Source of the DNA: JADKAV01 sp037046735
GTDB taxonomy: Bacteria; Actinomycetota; Actinomycetes; S36-B12; UBA10799
Direction: 5' to 3'
Assembly: GCA_037046735.1 (NCBI GenBank)
Contig: JBAOHC010000027.1
Location: 682,001-746,000, forward strand
Length of the DNA: 64,000 bases
The notes beneath the pieces were generated by a model. That model did no database searches. It had not been told where the DNA came from and saw only the letters and a list, made by a program, of their open reading frames with translations. Below are positions 25,685 through 35,516 of this stretch, one piece after another. Positions within the stretch are counted from its first letter, which is position 1. Every line of letters starts with the position of its first letter. The translations under genes were made by a program, and so were the position numbers.

Positions 25685-26189
25685 CTGGAATGGCCGAAGG
25701 TGGCGCGAGCATCAAGAGCCCACTGGCCTGCATCGTGGTGCCACAGCAGCGACTTGTCGCCGACGCCTATTCGCTGTCAGCAAGGCGGTGCTTCGCTCGA
25801 AGGGCTACTCCCCCACCTCATTGGCCGGCAAAGACCAGTGGGTGGCTCATGCCCAAAGCCCGGCAGTACGACCCGATCGCCAGTCCCACCGCGACGGACC
25901 AAACCACCGAGCCCTCGCTGTGGCTCAAGGCTTGCGCCAGCACGTCACGCTGGTCCCGGTTGTCGGGAGGGAGGCTACGTGCCTCAGCATCGCGAGAGTC
26001 CTCCTGGAGGTGTCAGAACATCACATACCGTGCACACCGGAGAGACCTCCGGCACCGAGCGATTCTCACGCTTGCCGATCAATGATCCCGCTCCCGAGCC
26101 GCGGGAGCCCACCGATCATTGCTGGCGTGGGATTCCACGGTAGGGTGATGTCGCGACCCGGCGGGGGCCCGGGCGCGAAGGGGGAGAAA
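25685..26189. other. About 500 bases without a convincing gene
   Basis: Frames crossing this stretch change composition and lack domains or ribosome-binding sites. It probably holds the promoter of the secreted-protein operon that starts at 26190, and perhaps remnants of a gene lost when the IS3 element inserted. Confidence 0.4.
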
Positions 26190-26738
26190 ATGCGCGGACT
26201 AAAACTCAGCATTGCGGCAAGCGTTGGCATGGCGATGGCCGCCGGAATCACACCGGCCCACGCTGCCGGAACCACGACCATCACGGTCTGGTTCGACTGC
26301 GAAGGATGCGAGGTCCGGGCGGTCAACGCACGAGACTACTTCGCTTCCAACGGCATGAACGACATCTACTGGAAGTCGGCCACTGTCGAAGGTGGCACGG
26401 CGACATTGCGGGTTCCCACGTCAACGACCAAGGGCATGGCCTTCGAGATCGTCGACATGCCCTACGGCCTGCTGGGAGGCACGCCCACGGTGGCGCTGAA
26501 GCGGCGGGGCAAGAAAGGCTCCTGGTGCTGGGCTGGGACAAACCGGAGCACCGCGACGCTCCGGTTCAGTTCCAAGCGCTGGATCGACGACAGCACGCCC
26601 GAGGCCGCGCCCGGGCACTACAACCTGGCCGTGTGGGCCACGCCGTCGGTGAAGACCTGGCACGACCGGGCAAACATGCACCGGCTCCAGTCCGGCGGAC
26701 TCGGCCAGCAGAACCAACCCGCGTGCGAGTCACGATGA
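26190..26738 (+). CDS. Secreted protein of unknown function, first of an operon
   Basis: A 182-residue precursor. The Sec signal peptide is clear (MRGLKLSIAASVGMAMAAG, cleavage probably after AHA). The mature part contains CEGCEVRAVNARDY and a strand-rich body with a late single Cys. ATG at 26190 is preceded by GGGGGAGAAA. The stop overlaps the next start (ATGA). No family is recognised; the mature size and Cys content are those of small exported actinobacterial proteins. Confidence 0.7.
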   Translation: MRGLKLSIAASVGMAMAAGITPAHAAGTTTITVWFDCEGCEVRAVNARDYFASNGMNDIYWKSATVEGGTATLRVPTSTTKGMAFEIVDMPYGLLGGTPTVALKRRGKKGSWCWAGTNRSTATLRFSSKRWIDDSTPEAAPGHYNLAVWATPSVKTWHDRANMHRLQSGGLGQQNQPACESR

Positions 26739-27159
26739 GAGCCCTTCCGATCCTCCTGGCGGCCTGCACCGCCGTTGCCGCCGCACCGGCCCAGGCCGCC
26801 ACACCGGGGGTCTTTTGGGATTGCGCCAGTATCCGTCCCCAGCCAGCCCTCGTCGATCTCAACTGCCAGCACGCAGATGCATACCTGACGTCTCTCGCTT
26901 GGAGCGGGCGTCGCGCGCGGGGATCCTTCAACTACCCTAACTACAGCGCTTCCGACGGCACCGGCCTGATGACCCTGCCCGCCCGGGTGACCGTCAGCCG
27001 GGCCCGCACACTGGCCGGGACGACCGCCTACACGAGGCTCACTGTGACGCTCTGGGGAAACGGCGCGACCGGGACGGACTGTCCCGGCGATTGCGCTACG
27101 TCCTCACCTGTGATCTTGGCCAGGGCTGGGTCCCGGCGAGGGTGGCAAGGCCATGCTGA
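26735..27159 (+). pseudogene. Secreted protein, frameshifted near its C-terminus
   Basis: Signal peptide MRALPILLAACTAVAAAPAQA, then a domain with WDCASIRPQ, LPARVTVSRARTLAG and YTRLTVTLWG, a pattern common in uncharacterised actinobacterial exported proteins and shared with the gene at 27599. The original frame would run past the next start to 27343. Another frame from about 27085 gives LRYVLTCDLGQGWVPARV and ends at 27159, overlapping the next ATG like its neighbours. A single-base change near 27085 is therefore likely, in the genome or in the data. Confidence 0.55.
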
Positions 27160-27593
27160 GGGTCTCGTTACTGGTAGCCGGCCTGAACCTCCTGGGCGCC
27201 GCCGCTCCAAGCCAGGCCGCCCGTATTCCATCAGGCCGTCAGTCTGGATTCACAGCGACGCCTCGAGCCAGCCGACTGCGACACATGTGGCGCTCAAGAA
27301 TAAACGTGCGCTTCTACCACGATGGCGGCGTCTACCCGGGTGACGGCCAGGAGTGCGGCTGGTGCACTGTGCGCGGCACGACCTTCCCAGGCAGGATCCA
27401 GGGCGCTGAGACGGACCCCGCCCAACTCACACTGACGCTTCCACGCTCGGGCTCTCTCATGCGAGTCAAAGGCCTCGACGCGAGCCTCGCCTCCCGGCAC
27501 GAATCCACTGTGGAACACTTCGCACGCATGGTCCCCAAGGCGGGCACCCACTCCGACGCACGGTGCCGGACCCACCGCCTGTTAGCAGGGTGA
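27153..27593 (+). pseudogene. Secreted protein with two compensating frameshifts; paralog of the 29.7-kb gene
   Basis: Signal peptide MLRVSLLVAGLNLLGAAAPSQA. From about 27270 on, the frame reads VRFYHDGGVYPGDGQECGW, closely matching VRIYSDDGGYPGDGKHCSW of the protein encoded at 29711-31018. Between about 27215 and 27262 the matching sequence (PSVWIHSDASSQ, compare ASVWIRRAPGG) is in a different frame, so two compensating shifts lie there. Without repair only the C-terminal half is homologous. Function unknown. Confidence 0.55.
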
Positions 27594-27598
27594 CGACG

Positions 27599-28095
27599 AT
27601 GAGACCAGGTTCAGTAGTCGCCGTCGCCCTTCTGAGTACGGTGACCATCACGACGCCCGGCCACGCCGCACCAACGGCGAAGGTCTGGACCTGCATGCGT
27701 CCGGCGATCAAACCCCAGCGGATATACCTGTGGTGCTACCACGCCGACATCTGGACCCAGGGGATGCGGTGGTCGCGGCGGACCGCGAGAACCGTGACTG
27801 CTTCGGGCGACTATGTGGTGAACACCTGCGCAATCAGCTGTGCGGAGGGTCCGTTCCTCAAGTACCCCGCGCGGTTCACGTTCAGCCGACCGGAAATGGT
27901 CAAGGCCTTCCGTGGCTACCAGACCGCGTTGCGTCGCAATGCCACGATGTTTCGAGGGTCAGGGTGTCGTTCAGCGGCGCACCGCCGGACGGCTGGACGG
28001 GGCAGCCCTACATCCTGGTCAAGAAGCGCAACCCGGGAACGGGTTCCTGCGAGTTAGTGTGGGAGCATCGCGGGGAGAAGTACAAGCCCTGCTGA
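27599..28095 (+). pseudogene. Secreted protein, frameshifted in the C-terminal third
   Basis: Signal peptide MRPGSVVAVALLSTVTITTPGHA, then a domain with TASGDYVVNTCAISC and YPARFTFSRPEM, related to the gene at 26735. Near 27950 the match moves to another frame (RVRVSFSGAPPDGWTGQPY), ending at 28095 in ...RGEKYKPC. One base change at 27945-27960 would restore about 165 residues. Last gene of the four-gene operon. Confidence 0.55.
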
Positions 28096-28498
28096 GCGAT
28101 GGCGATGAGCTGAAGTCCGCAAGGCCCCCACCTGGCACGCTGAAACCCCCTATACCAGAGCAGTCGCCAGCCACCTACCCAAGCGATGTGCCGGCGATGA
28201 ACGGTGGATGCCGTCGGTGCTGGGTGACCTGCCGCGAGGGTACTGCGAGCCGGGCCGGCATGGGAGTAACCGATCACCGGCTAAAGAGCCGGAGCACGAC
28301 GATCGCCGACGTCGAAAACGCCATCGCCGGCAGGGTCGTCTTGTACACGGTCGCAAGGGGAACATCTGATCTGATGCGCCGATCGGGCCTTCGACCTGCT
28401 CCAGACCTGCCCCACGGCTTTAGGTCCCATCGACGAAACGGGCCGTTCCCCCGCTCTGGAGCCCACGACTCGTTATCTCCCCGATCGAGAAGTACTGC
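28096..28498. other. About 400 bases between convergent gene groups, no gene
   Basis: Ends of the plus-strand secreted-protein operon and of the minus-strand genes meet here. I see no reading frame, strong hairpin or U-run that would mark a terminator. Confidence 0.4.
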
Positions 28499-29005
28499 CT
28501 AGGTGGGAGGCGCCGATGGCCAGGCGAAACCGAAGCCGCAATACCCTGTGGAGTTGCGCTGCTGCCTGGCTCGCTTCTTGAACCACTGTGGTGGAGAACT
28601 CGTGGGGCGGCCAACGAGGAGATCATCGAGGGAGAAGGTCACGCGATAGTCCCTTCCGTCTCGCGGAACAAAGACCCGGCCCGCCCAAAGCGTGTCGCCT
28701 CCGCGACCGTTGAAGCATGACTCACCGTCTTTGCCGGACGAGAATGACCATGCGAGAAACCCTGCGGGCATCAACTTGCCCGTCGAGAACTTGACGGCAC
28801 GGTAGCGCTTCTGGCTTGGGACATAGAAGTAGCGGACCCCTCGGAACGGCGCCTCAGCGGCCTTCGCGGAGTTGGGTGCCACGGCGCCCTCGCTCGGGTG
28901 CGGCGCCTGAGCGTGGACCTGTGACGCTCCCAACGTCACAGGACACATCAGGAATACGACCGTCATTAGTCGCAGCGCCGAATCGCGGATCACGCGCGCT
29001 CTCAC
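28499..29005 (-). CDS. Secreted protein of unknown function (168 residues)
   Basis: GTG at 29005 with AAGGGGG upstream. The signal peptide ends near VTLGASQVHAQA; a disordered stretch follows, then a folded part with YFYVPSQKRYRAVKF and the Cys pair in GESCFNGRGG and GYCGFGFAW. It belongs to the run of minus-strand exported proteins up to 35.3 kb. No family is recognised. Confidence 0.6.
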   Translation of the reverse strand: MRARVIRDSALRLMTVVFLMCPVTLGASQVHAQAPHPSEGAVAPNSAKAAEAPFRGVRYFYVPSQKRYRAVKFSTGKLMPAGFLAWSFSSGKDGESCFNGRGGDTLWAGRVFVPRDGRDYRVTFSLDDLLVGRPTSSPPQWFKKRARQQRNSTGYCGFGFAWPSAPPT

Positions 29006-29223
29006 TCAGATCCCCCTTTGTGCTCCGACAAGAGGATCCTAGTCCTTCCATGACGACCGATCCACTTCAACTTCGCAGTCCGCAACCCCCCACGCACTCA
29101 GCCGGGAGGTCCAGCACCAATGCCGGCCCAGCCACAAGTGGCGCGCAGGGCTGGCACCGCCGACCACAGAATCGACCAAGCTGTCACGGCCCCGGCCGAC
29201 CGGCTACTTGGGCCGGTGGGGCT

Positions 29224-29679
29224 CTAGCCGCAGAACTCCGTGGACGACTTGCGCCACTGCTTCATGCTGGTCCAGATCGGCCCGTCAGGAACAAAGAGAC
29301 CGAGACTGGGGTGACGCTCCACGAAGGCTTGAGTCTGCGCCTTGGAGCGAACGACCATGCCCTCCAAATGGGTAGCTGAACCATGGCCCTCGACCTTGAG
29401 CACTTCGCGTTGCCTGGAGCAGTCGCCGATACCCACCCATCCCTTCACGCGATCGCCTCGGCGCTTCATCCATCCGATCGACCCGTATCCGCCGGACTGG
29501 GGGTAGTTGATCGTGACCCGAACCCGAGAGCCATCGATCTGCATCATCGCGACAGTGCACTGAAGGCCGCAGGACTCCTGCGTGGTCATGTACACGGTCG
29601 TCACATCGGCGGATGCTTGAGCCACAGAACTAAGCGAAAGCCCGACCGTCGCGACCGCCACACCCAACGCCGCCCTCAT
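29224..29679 (-). CDS. Small secreted protein with two Cys pairs
   Basis: The ATG at 29679 (MRAALGVAVATVGLSLSS) is chosen for its AAAGGGG six bases upstream; the open frame extends to 29781 without such a site. After cleavage near AQASA the mature part has ESCGLQC, a strand-rich core (VRVTINYPQSGGYGSIGW) and a final SSTEFCG. Four cysteines suggest two disulfides outside the cell. Unknown function. Confidence 0.65.
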   Translation of the reverse strand: MRAALGVAVATVGLSLSSVAQASADVTTVYMTTQESCGLQCTVAMMQIDGSRVRVTINYPQSGGYGSIGWMKRRGDRVKGWVGIGDCSRQREVLKVEGHGSATHLEGMVVRSKAQTQAFVERHPSLGLFVPDGPIWTSMKQWRKSSTEFCG

Positions 29680-29710
29680 AAGATCCCCTTTCATCAGCCT
29701 CGCCGGAACC

Positions 29711-31018
29711 TCAGCACCCAGGCAGGCCGAGGTGGTCTTCCCGCTTGGTCGTCCAGACCGCCGGCACGTAGCCTCGGCCACCGTTCCAATCGATCCCGTA
29801 CCACAACGAGGAGGTGAACTGGCGCGCGTCGTCCTCGGTCGTCTGGTTGCTGCCGTCGGTGAGTTGTTTGCCGATCGCCCAGCATCGAGCAGTCAACGAG
29901 GTCCCTCGATACACGTCCGCGATACGGCTGGAAACGGCCGGATTCGCGTGCACCCAGATCGGGTTCCAGTAGTCACAGTTGTTGTACGTGTTGCACGTGT
30001 TCACCACGATCACTGCCGACGGCGGGGGTGGTGGAGGAGGCGGAGGAGGGGGTGTCGGCGAAGGCGAGGCCGGCGCTGGTGGTGACGGTGGCGGCGGTGG
30101 CGCCAGCACGGGAGCAGGTGGCTGCGGGGCCGGTTCCGAGGCGGCGGGTGGAATCGAGAGTCCAGCCCACCGGCACTTCTTCTGCACGTCCTGCACGTCA
30201 CGCAGGTGGCCGACTTCCTTGAAGGGCCGCTTGGCTGCCCTGCGACTGACCTGGCGCCACTCACCTGAAGTCCCGTACGTGGTCGGTGTTGGCCGCACTT
30301 TTCCTGTGTCCAGGGGCCAGGTTTCGGAGAACCGCGCGATGGACGCGTACTCGTGGGCACCATTGAGCTGCACGCTGGTTGCCCCGATCCTGCCGAGGTA
30401 GCACGCTTTGCCCTCGTAGTAGTGCCCGTAGACGTAGACGGTATCTGCGCTGGTCACCACGATCATGGATCCCGCAAAGGGCGGATTACCGCGTGTGAAC
30501 CAGTAGGTGGCGGTGGACTTTGCGGGCAACGGATGCTGGGTCAGGCACCATGTGCCCGGGTTCTGCTGTGACTGCGGCACAAGTTGGTGGTATTTCTCCA
30601 GCGAGCCGCGGCGCCAGGGGCGGCGATCCTGACCAGCACCGTCGGTGAAGCCGGGGGTCCACAGCTTGGAGCCTTTCTGCTTCAGACCGAATCGCGTGCG
30701 GATCGGGTTGGGGGCCACACGTTGCTGCATCCCGCTGAAGCGGCCATTGCGCTGGGTACCCCAGCTGCAGTGTTTGCCGTCGCCGGGGTAGCCACCGTCA
30801 TCGCTGTAGATGCGTACCTGCTTGCCTTGACGCCAGATTTGCAGCATCTCGTGGCGCCCGCCCGGGGCCCGCCGGATCCACACGCTCGCACCGCTGGACA
30901 CCGCAGACACGGATGCGCTCGGCGTCGACGTGACCACCTGGCCGGGCGGGGCCTGCGCGACCTGTCCCGAAAGAGTCAGAACCACCGACAGCAGTGCACC
31001 CACAACCCCGACATACAT
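29711..31018 (-). CDS. Secreted modular protein with Pro-rich linker and SH3-like C-terminus
   Basis: A 435-residue precursor (ATG 31018, GGGGGA upstream). After a signal peptide (MYVGVVGALLSVVLTLSG), the N-terminal part carries the VRIYSDDGGYPGDGKHCSW module shared with the 27.1-kb gene. A Pro-rich linker of over 40 residues follows, with an 11-residue run of Pro, then a C-terminal domain of about 95 residues with ARCWAIGKQLTDGSNQ and YVPAVWTT, which looks like a bacterial SH3-like wall-binding domain. It may be anchored to the cell wall. Two Trp/Cys-rich modules and the linker suggest a surface adhesin or enzyme-inhibitor type protein; no enzymatic motif is seen. Confidence 0.65.
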   Translation of the reverse strand: MYVGVVGALLSVVLTLSGQVAQAPPGQVVTSTPSASVSAVSSGASVWIRRAPGGRHEMLQIWRQGKQVRIYSDDGGYPGDGKHCSWGTQRNGRFSGMQQRVAPNPIRTRFGLKQKGSKLWTPGFTDGAGQDRRPWRRGSLEKYHQLVPQSQQNPGTWCLTQHPLPAKSTATYWFTRGNPPFAGSMIVVTSADTVYVYGHYYEGKACYLGRIGATSVQLNGAHEYASIARFSETWPLDTGKVRPTPTTYGTSGEWRQVSRRAAKRPFKEVGHLRDVQDVQKKCRWAGLSIPPAASEPAPQPPAPVLAPPPPPSPPAPASPSPTPPPPPPPPPPPSAVIVVNTCNTYNNCDYWNPIWVHANPAVSSRIADVYRGTSLTARCWAIGKQLTDGSNQTTEDDARQFTSSLWYGIDWNGGRGYVPAVWTTKREDHLGLPGC

Positions 31019-31117
31019 TTGGCATCCCCCGTTCCTCAAGCGCGTGCCCTGAGCATACCGCCTGCGACACGACCGCGAATGCGCTTACCGCGGTGCTCTC
31101 AGGCTTCGCAGGTGCCC

Positions 31118-31744
31118 TCACTTGAGCCTGTTCGCCAGCGCCTTTGCCTTGGGAATACTGGGAACGAAGCCGCGGTCGAGGCTGCCATCGCGAGTGTTGA
31201 ACACTCGGTATGACGCCACAGTCACCCTGCGACCCTTCACAAAAGCGATGCTTGTCAGGTAGGCAGCCTCGATACCGCCGGCTGCCGCACTCCACCATCC
31301 GTAGGAGTCGCGGCCGACCCGAGCGCCCCTCAACGATCGCTGGTAGACGTACCCGCCATCACAAGCAGAGCATTCGGCCATTGGGCCCTGGCACTGGGAA
31401 ACCCACTTCCGCAGGCCATGCAGACCCTGACGGGCAGCACTGGATGTCGGATAAGAGAGGACATCGATGTCGGCGCCGCGCGGGTAGCCTCCCATCGGGG
31501 AGCCGAAGAATGACACTGCCCTGCCCCTGCGCGTGCCAGTGAAAAGCCCGGCCGCACACTCAATTGGGGTGTAGTCGGCCCGCCTGACCAAACGGCTTCG
31601 GCCGGTTCCCTGTTGTGACCAGGTCCCGCCAAGGGCCTGTTCCAGATCACGGGGATCCACCGGCGACGCCTGCGCACTCACTGGGACACTCATAGCGATC
31701 ACGGCGACTGCGAGCGTAGAGACTGATCCAAGACCGCCAGCCAT
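31118..31744 (-). CDS. Secreted protein with a PknH-sensor-like look (208 residues)
   Basis: Signal peptide with cleavage near VSAQASP. The mature domain (EQALGGTWSQQG, then VLSYPTSSAARQGLHGLRKW and CQGPMAECSACDG) has the helix-strand layout and Cys pattern of extracellular PknH/LppH-type sensor domains, but the match is weak. ATG at 31744 with GAGGGG about ten bases upstream. Same strand and class as its neighbours. Confidence 0.55.
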   Translation of the reverse strand: MAGGLGSVSTLAVAVIAMSVPVSAQASPVDPRDLEQALGGTWSQQGTGRSRLVRRADYTPIECAAGLFTGTRRGRAVSFFGSPMGGYPRGADIDVLSYPTSSAARQGLHGLRKWVSQCQGPMAECSACDGGYVYQRSLRGARVGRDSYGWWSAAAGGIEAAYLTSIAFVKGRRVTVASYRVFNTRDGSLDRGFVPSIPKAKALANRLK

Positions 31745-31972
31745 TCTCGATTACCCCTCGCAACGATGCAACAAAGGGCTCAGCCTACCAACGCTCTCCT
31801 CCAGGACATCGAACGTCAAACAAAGCACGCACCGCTCAACTCCAGCTACCCGATACGGCACGCAAGCTGACGGCGCCGACCACATCGTCGAACTGGTTTG
31901 CGTCAGAGTTCGTGTCCGGCTTGGGCCTGTGTGAAACCCACCACTTTGCCGGTGTGCCTGACCATGTGAGGA

Positions 31973-32115
31973 GTGGTTCGTGTGTCGAATCAGCAGGTGG
32001 GTTCAACGGGCAGGAAGAAGCGCCGACTTTCGGCTGCGGAGAAGTACGAGACTTTCCTGGCGGTGGTGTCGGGACAGGAAACCCAGCGGCAGGTCATTAC
32101 TCGAGTATCCAGGTG
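31973..32115 (+). pseudogene. Remnant of an IS3-type OrfA
   Basis: About 45 residues in frame (RKKRRLSAAEKYETFLAVVS, then GQETQRQ) match the start of OrfA proteins like the one at 23720. The rest is missing, and the plus strand then enters the end of a minus-strand gene. It marks an old transposition event inside the secreted-protein region. Confidence 0.6.
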
Positions 32116-32127
32116 CGTTTCCGCCCT

Positions 32128-32436
32128 TCATGCCAGGACCACGGTGATCATCGCAACCGTTCCCGCGACCCCTACGGCGGCACCCGTCGCCACCCGCACC
32201 TGACGACTGCGCGTCCAGGGTGCAAACCAGAAAGGTGCCGCCAGCGCCAAGCCCCCGATCAGCCACGAGGCGATCGACACAGCACGCAGATCCGTGGACT
32301 CACCGAACCCTGAACTCCCACAACCGGAGATACCGCACCAGCCCACGACTGCCATGAGCGTGAGAAGGCACCAGACGACCACTGCGGGAATCAGCGTCAC
32401 AAGCAGAAGCCAGCGACCTCGTCCGGTGTCACTCAT
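32128..32436 (-). CDS. Small membrane protein (102 residues)
   Basis: ATG at 32436 with AAAGGGGC upstream. Three hydrophobic segments: LLLVTLIPAVVVWCLLTLMA, the stretch SIASWLIGGLALAAPFWF, and AAVGVAGTVAMITVVLA. A Cys-containing loop CGISGCG lies between the first two. Unknown function. It ends 12 bases from the IS remnant and follows the large nidogen/SGNH gene closely, so the two may be one operon. Confidence 0.65.
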   Translation of the reverse strand: MSDTGRGRWLLLVTLIPAVVVWCLLTLMAVVGWCGISGCGSSGFGESTDLRAVSIASWLIGGLALAAPFWFAPWTRSRQVRVATGAAVGVAGTVAMITVVLA

Positions 32437-32450
32437 AACGCCCCTTTTGA

Positions 32451-35342
32451 TCACCGGAGACGGCGGCAACTCGTCCGCCATGCCGACTGAACTCCCGCGA
32501 AGTTACGTGCTCGAACGCTAACGCAATAACTGGCCTTGGCAGTGGCTCCGGGAATCGACCACGAAGCAGTGTCCCCGAGAAGTCTCACCGAGTGCCACCT
32601 GCCCAGCTTCGACGTATCCGCGGGGGTCGCGCGCCACCGCAGGCGGACGGTCTGGATCCCACCGGTGTCCCTCGCCCGGATCCTGACGACCGGATGAGCG
32701 GCCCGGGCAGCGATCCTCGGCTTCGCAACTGCGGGTTTGGTCTTATCCTTGACGGTCAAGGCAACCGGCATTGACGTCGACGCCTCAAGTCCGGAATCTC
32801 CGGTGTACCGCGCCGTGATCCGCTGCTTGCCGCCATAGATACCTTTGGCCACCAACGTCGCGACACCCGCTCGCAGCGGCGACTTCCCCAGCGTATGACC
32901 GCTGTCGCTGAAGACCACCGCACCTGTCGCGGAGGCAGGTGAGACGGTCGCCCGAAGAGTCACCCTCGACGCGGGAGTGACCGTCTTCTTGCCCGTCGCC
33001 CGGATCCGGGCTAGCGTCACGCTGGAAGTCGACTTCCCATCTGGAGTTGTCGGGGAAAGAGTCGGTGTCGGTGCGATCGCGTTGCCGTCGTCGTCGACAT
33101 TCACCAGTGACACGGGGCCCTCGCTTGGCTGCCGCACGATGACGTTCACCTGCTTGACCGCGGAGTTTCCACTGGAGTCAGTTACCACCAGGGACGGGAT
33201 GTAGGAACCGGGACCGTAGTGGTGAGCCACGACCAGCCCTGCTGCGCTTTGACCGTCTCCGAAGTCCCACCCATAGGTCAGCGCCTCACCCTCCGGGTCA
33301 GTGGAGCCCGAGGCGTCCAGACGCACATTGCCCGCAGCGTCCACCGTGGCGTGGGAAACCGGGGACGGTGACGCGTTCCGGAGTGGAGTCGAGGCTGCCC
33401 CGAGATGGACGTCCTGCGTTCCTGTCGGCACCAGGTTGCCTTTGACCTCCACCGTCCACTGCCCCCGCTCTGCGCCGGGAATGTAGATCCTCTCGTACGT
33501 ATCCCCAACTTGAATGTCCGCATCGCCGGGGCTGGCGGCATCGACTGACACCCCGCTCGGGGAGATCAAACGCAGGCCGATTGTGCCGTCTTGCCACTGC
33601 GTGTTGACGGAAAGGTCCGTCCCTTCGACCGAGACGTGCCGGACAACCGAACCGCCCTGTAGCACCTGGACCGTCTCGCTAACCAGTCCTCCATCCGCGG
33701 CCGCTGAAACGGGTGCGTCACCAAGCACGGAACGGTTTGGGTACCGGGAGTCAAACGCTTCTTTGACCTTCTGGGCGAAGAGTTCGTGCCCCAGTTTGTT
33801 GGGATGGTAGGAGCCTCTGCCTGGTTTGTGGTCGTCGTCACCGTCGGAGAAGATCAGGCCGTTCATAGCCTCATCACCCGAGCACAACCCGTGGCGGTCT
33901 CCAAACGCCGTACTCACGTCTGCCACCGCGAAACCGTAGGAGCGCGCGAGATTTGCGATCTGCTCATCCGCGCGCCGGATGCCATCGTTGATCCATGTCT
34001 GGTCGGAGCCGCGCACGCCCGCACAGTTGCCGCGGCTCTCCACCCAGTTCGGGGGCCGGAAGAACTGCGGGTAGGTGATCACAACGACCTTGGCCCGCCT
34101 CGCCCGAGAACGGATGCCCGCGTAGACCTCACTCAGCTTGGTGTGCAGGTCGCCGTTCGTCAGGGACTGCAGTCGTGACTCGACCTCGGAACCCTTCCAC
34201 CGTTGGCAACTGGCGTAGTTCCACACTGGGTCCAGCAACACCTGAGTGCCGATCCCTTGCTCCACACACGCGGTTATGGTCTTCGCGAACTCTAGATCGT
34301 TGCCTGCGATGCCGACGGTGACGAGCGCGGTGTCGTCGCCCAGCGCGTTGAACTGCGGCGGCTCGTTACCCTTCTCGGAGTCGAAGGCCTGCGTCATCTG
34401 TGCCATCCTGGCCCCCGAACAGGCCACGAACTTGGTGTTCACTGCGATACCGAGTTGGTACGGCCCTCCTACCTGAGTGATGAGCCGGGCGTATGCCTTG
34501 GACGATCGATGACACCGGTTCGAGGCGATGTCCGTCCCGGCCTCGTAATCGTAGGCGCCCTCGCCGGACTGGAAGGAGTCGCCAAGCGCCACATAGTTGG
34601 TCGGACTCACCCCGGAGCGCATGGGCCAGACCCAGCGACCCGGCGTGCCGACATTGGACCGGTTCACCACCGACTGGGGGCCGCCGTCGATGAACGAGCC
34701 CGGGGTCAACGAGCCGGGCATCTCGAAGTACTCACTGGACCCGTTGGAGAACCCAATCGCTGCGCTGGTGCCTCCGAAACCGTTGTACCCGCCGCTGGCG
34801 TCGCCGGTCTCCCAGGCCACGCGCCTGTAGTTGAACATGATGTCGAAGCTTCCGGGACTGACATCGTTGCGATCGACCAGGACCAACTGGAATGCATTGG
34901 TCTTGTCGGCCTTTTCCTGGAAGTAGCCGACGTCGATGTAGTTGACACACAGGGCGCTGCGTCCTTGATAGGTCGTGGTGCCCCAACTGTAGGTGACCGG
35001 CCTAGAGCCTTCTGCGCGCGTGTCAACGTCGGCGAAGAACGGGGCGATGATCTGTCGCGATGTTCCGGCAAGACCGAACGGGGTGTACGTGCTCATCTCA
35101 CCATCGAACGTGACGTTCCCGTTGTTATTGACCCACGCCGTGTCGAAGGACTCCCCTCCGAATGTGATGTCGAAGGGAAGTCCCAGCTGAGACGAGGATC
35201 CGTCATCGTTGCGGGGCAACTCTGTGTCGTCGCACCCAGCCAGAATCGGGTCGTTCGAGGCCCGTGCCGGGCTTCCAACACCCGCGCCCACTGTCACGGC
35301 CAACACGGTGCCCACCGCAGCCAAACTCACAATGAAATTCAC
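32451..35342 (-). CDS. Large secreted protein: nidogen-like, SGNH hydrolase, PKD and Ig-like domains
   Basis: 963 residues from GTG at 35342 (GAGGGGG upstream), with a signal peptide ending near ARASN. Residues about 50-230 resemble a nidogen (NIDO) domain (WVNNNGNVTFDG). About 250-545 form an SGNH/GDSL hydrolase: GDSFQSGEGAY (nucleophile Ser), GIAGNDLEF (Gly/Asn oxyanion) and SYHPNKLGH (Asp/His region), an esterase likely acting on cell-wall or lipid acyl groups outside. A PKD-like domain follows (DASGSTDPEGEALTYGWDFG), then Ig-like repeats (VTLRATVSPASATGAVVF) ending in SCRRLR. No LPXTG or anchor helix is seen. Adhesion plus hydrolysis is an inference from the domains. Confidence 0.8.
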   Translation of the reverse strand: MNFIVSLAAVGTVLAVTVGAGVGSPARASNDPILAGCDDTELPRNDDGSSSQLGLPFDITFGGESFDTAWVNNNGNVTFDGEMSTYTPFGLAGTSRQIIAPFFADVDTRAEGSRPVTYSWGTTTYQGRSALCVNYIDVGYFQEKADKTNAFQLVLVDRNDVSPGSFDIMFNYRRVAWETGDASGGYNGFGGTSAAIGFSNGSSEYFEMPGSLTPGSFIDGGPQSVVNRSNVGTPGRWVWPMRSGVSPTNYVALGDSFQSGEGAYDYEAGTDIASNRCHRSSKAYARLITQVGGPYQLGIAVNTKFVACSGARMAQMTQAFDSEKGNEPPQFNALGDDTALVTVGIAGNDLEFAKTITACVEQGIGTQVLLDPVWNYASCQRWKGSEVESRLQSLTNGDLHTKLSEVYAGIRSRARRAKVVVITYPQFFRPPNWVESRGNCAGVRGSDQTWINDGIRRADEQIANLARSYGFAVADVSTAFGDRHGLCSGDEAMNGLIFSDGDDDHKPGRGSYHPNKLGHELFAQKVKEAFDSRYPNRSVLGDAPVSAAADGGLVSETVQVLQGGSVVRHVSVEGTDLSVNTQWQDGTIGLRLISPSGVSVDAASPGDADIQVGDTYERIYIPGAERGQWTVEVKGNLVPTGTQDVHLGAASTPLRNASPSPVSHATVDAAGNVRLDASGSTDPEGEALTYGWDFGDGQSAAGLVVAHHYGPGSYIPSLVVTDSSGNSAVKQVNVIVRQPSEGPVSLVNVDDDGNAIAPTPTLSPTTPDGKSTSSVTLARIRATGKKTVTPASRVTLRATVSPASATGAVVFSDSGHTLGKSPLRAGVATLVAKGIYGGKQRITARYTGDSGLEASTSMPVALTVKDKTKPAVAKPRIAARAAHPVVRIRARDTGGIQTVRLRWRATPADTSKLGRWHSVRLLGDTASWSIPGATAKASYCVSVRARNFAGVQSAWRTSCRRLR

Positions 35343-35516
35343 CGATCCCCCTCATCCCCGACTTGGGCGCCAGAGTAGCGCTACGCGACGATCGATTCAA
35401 CCCAGGCCCATGACCCAGCGGGGCGGGCAGCCTGAGTATCCCAATGCCGTTCAGTCTGGAGCACGCCCGATCGACCCGGGGTCACTGGTGGTGGCAGCCG
35501 CGTGTGCGCTGGACGT

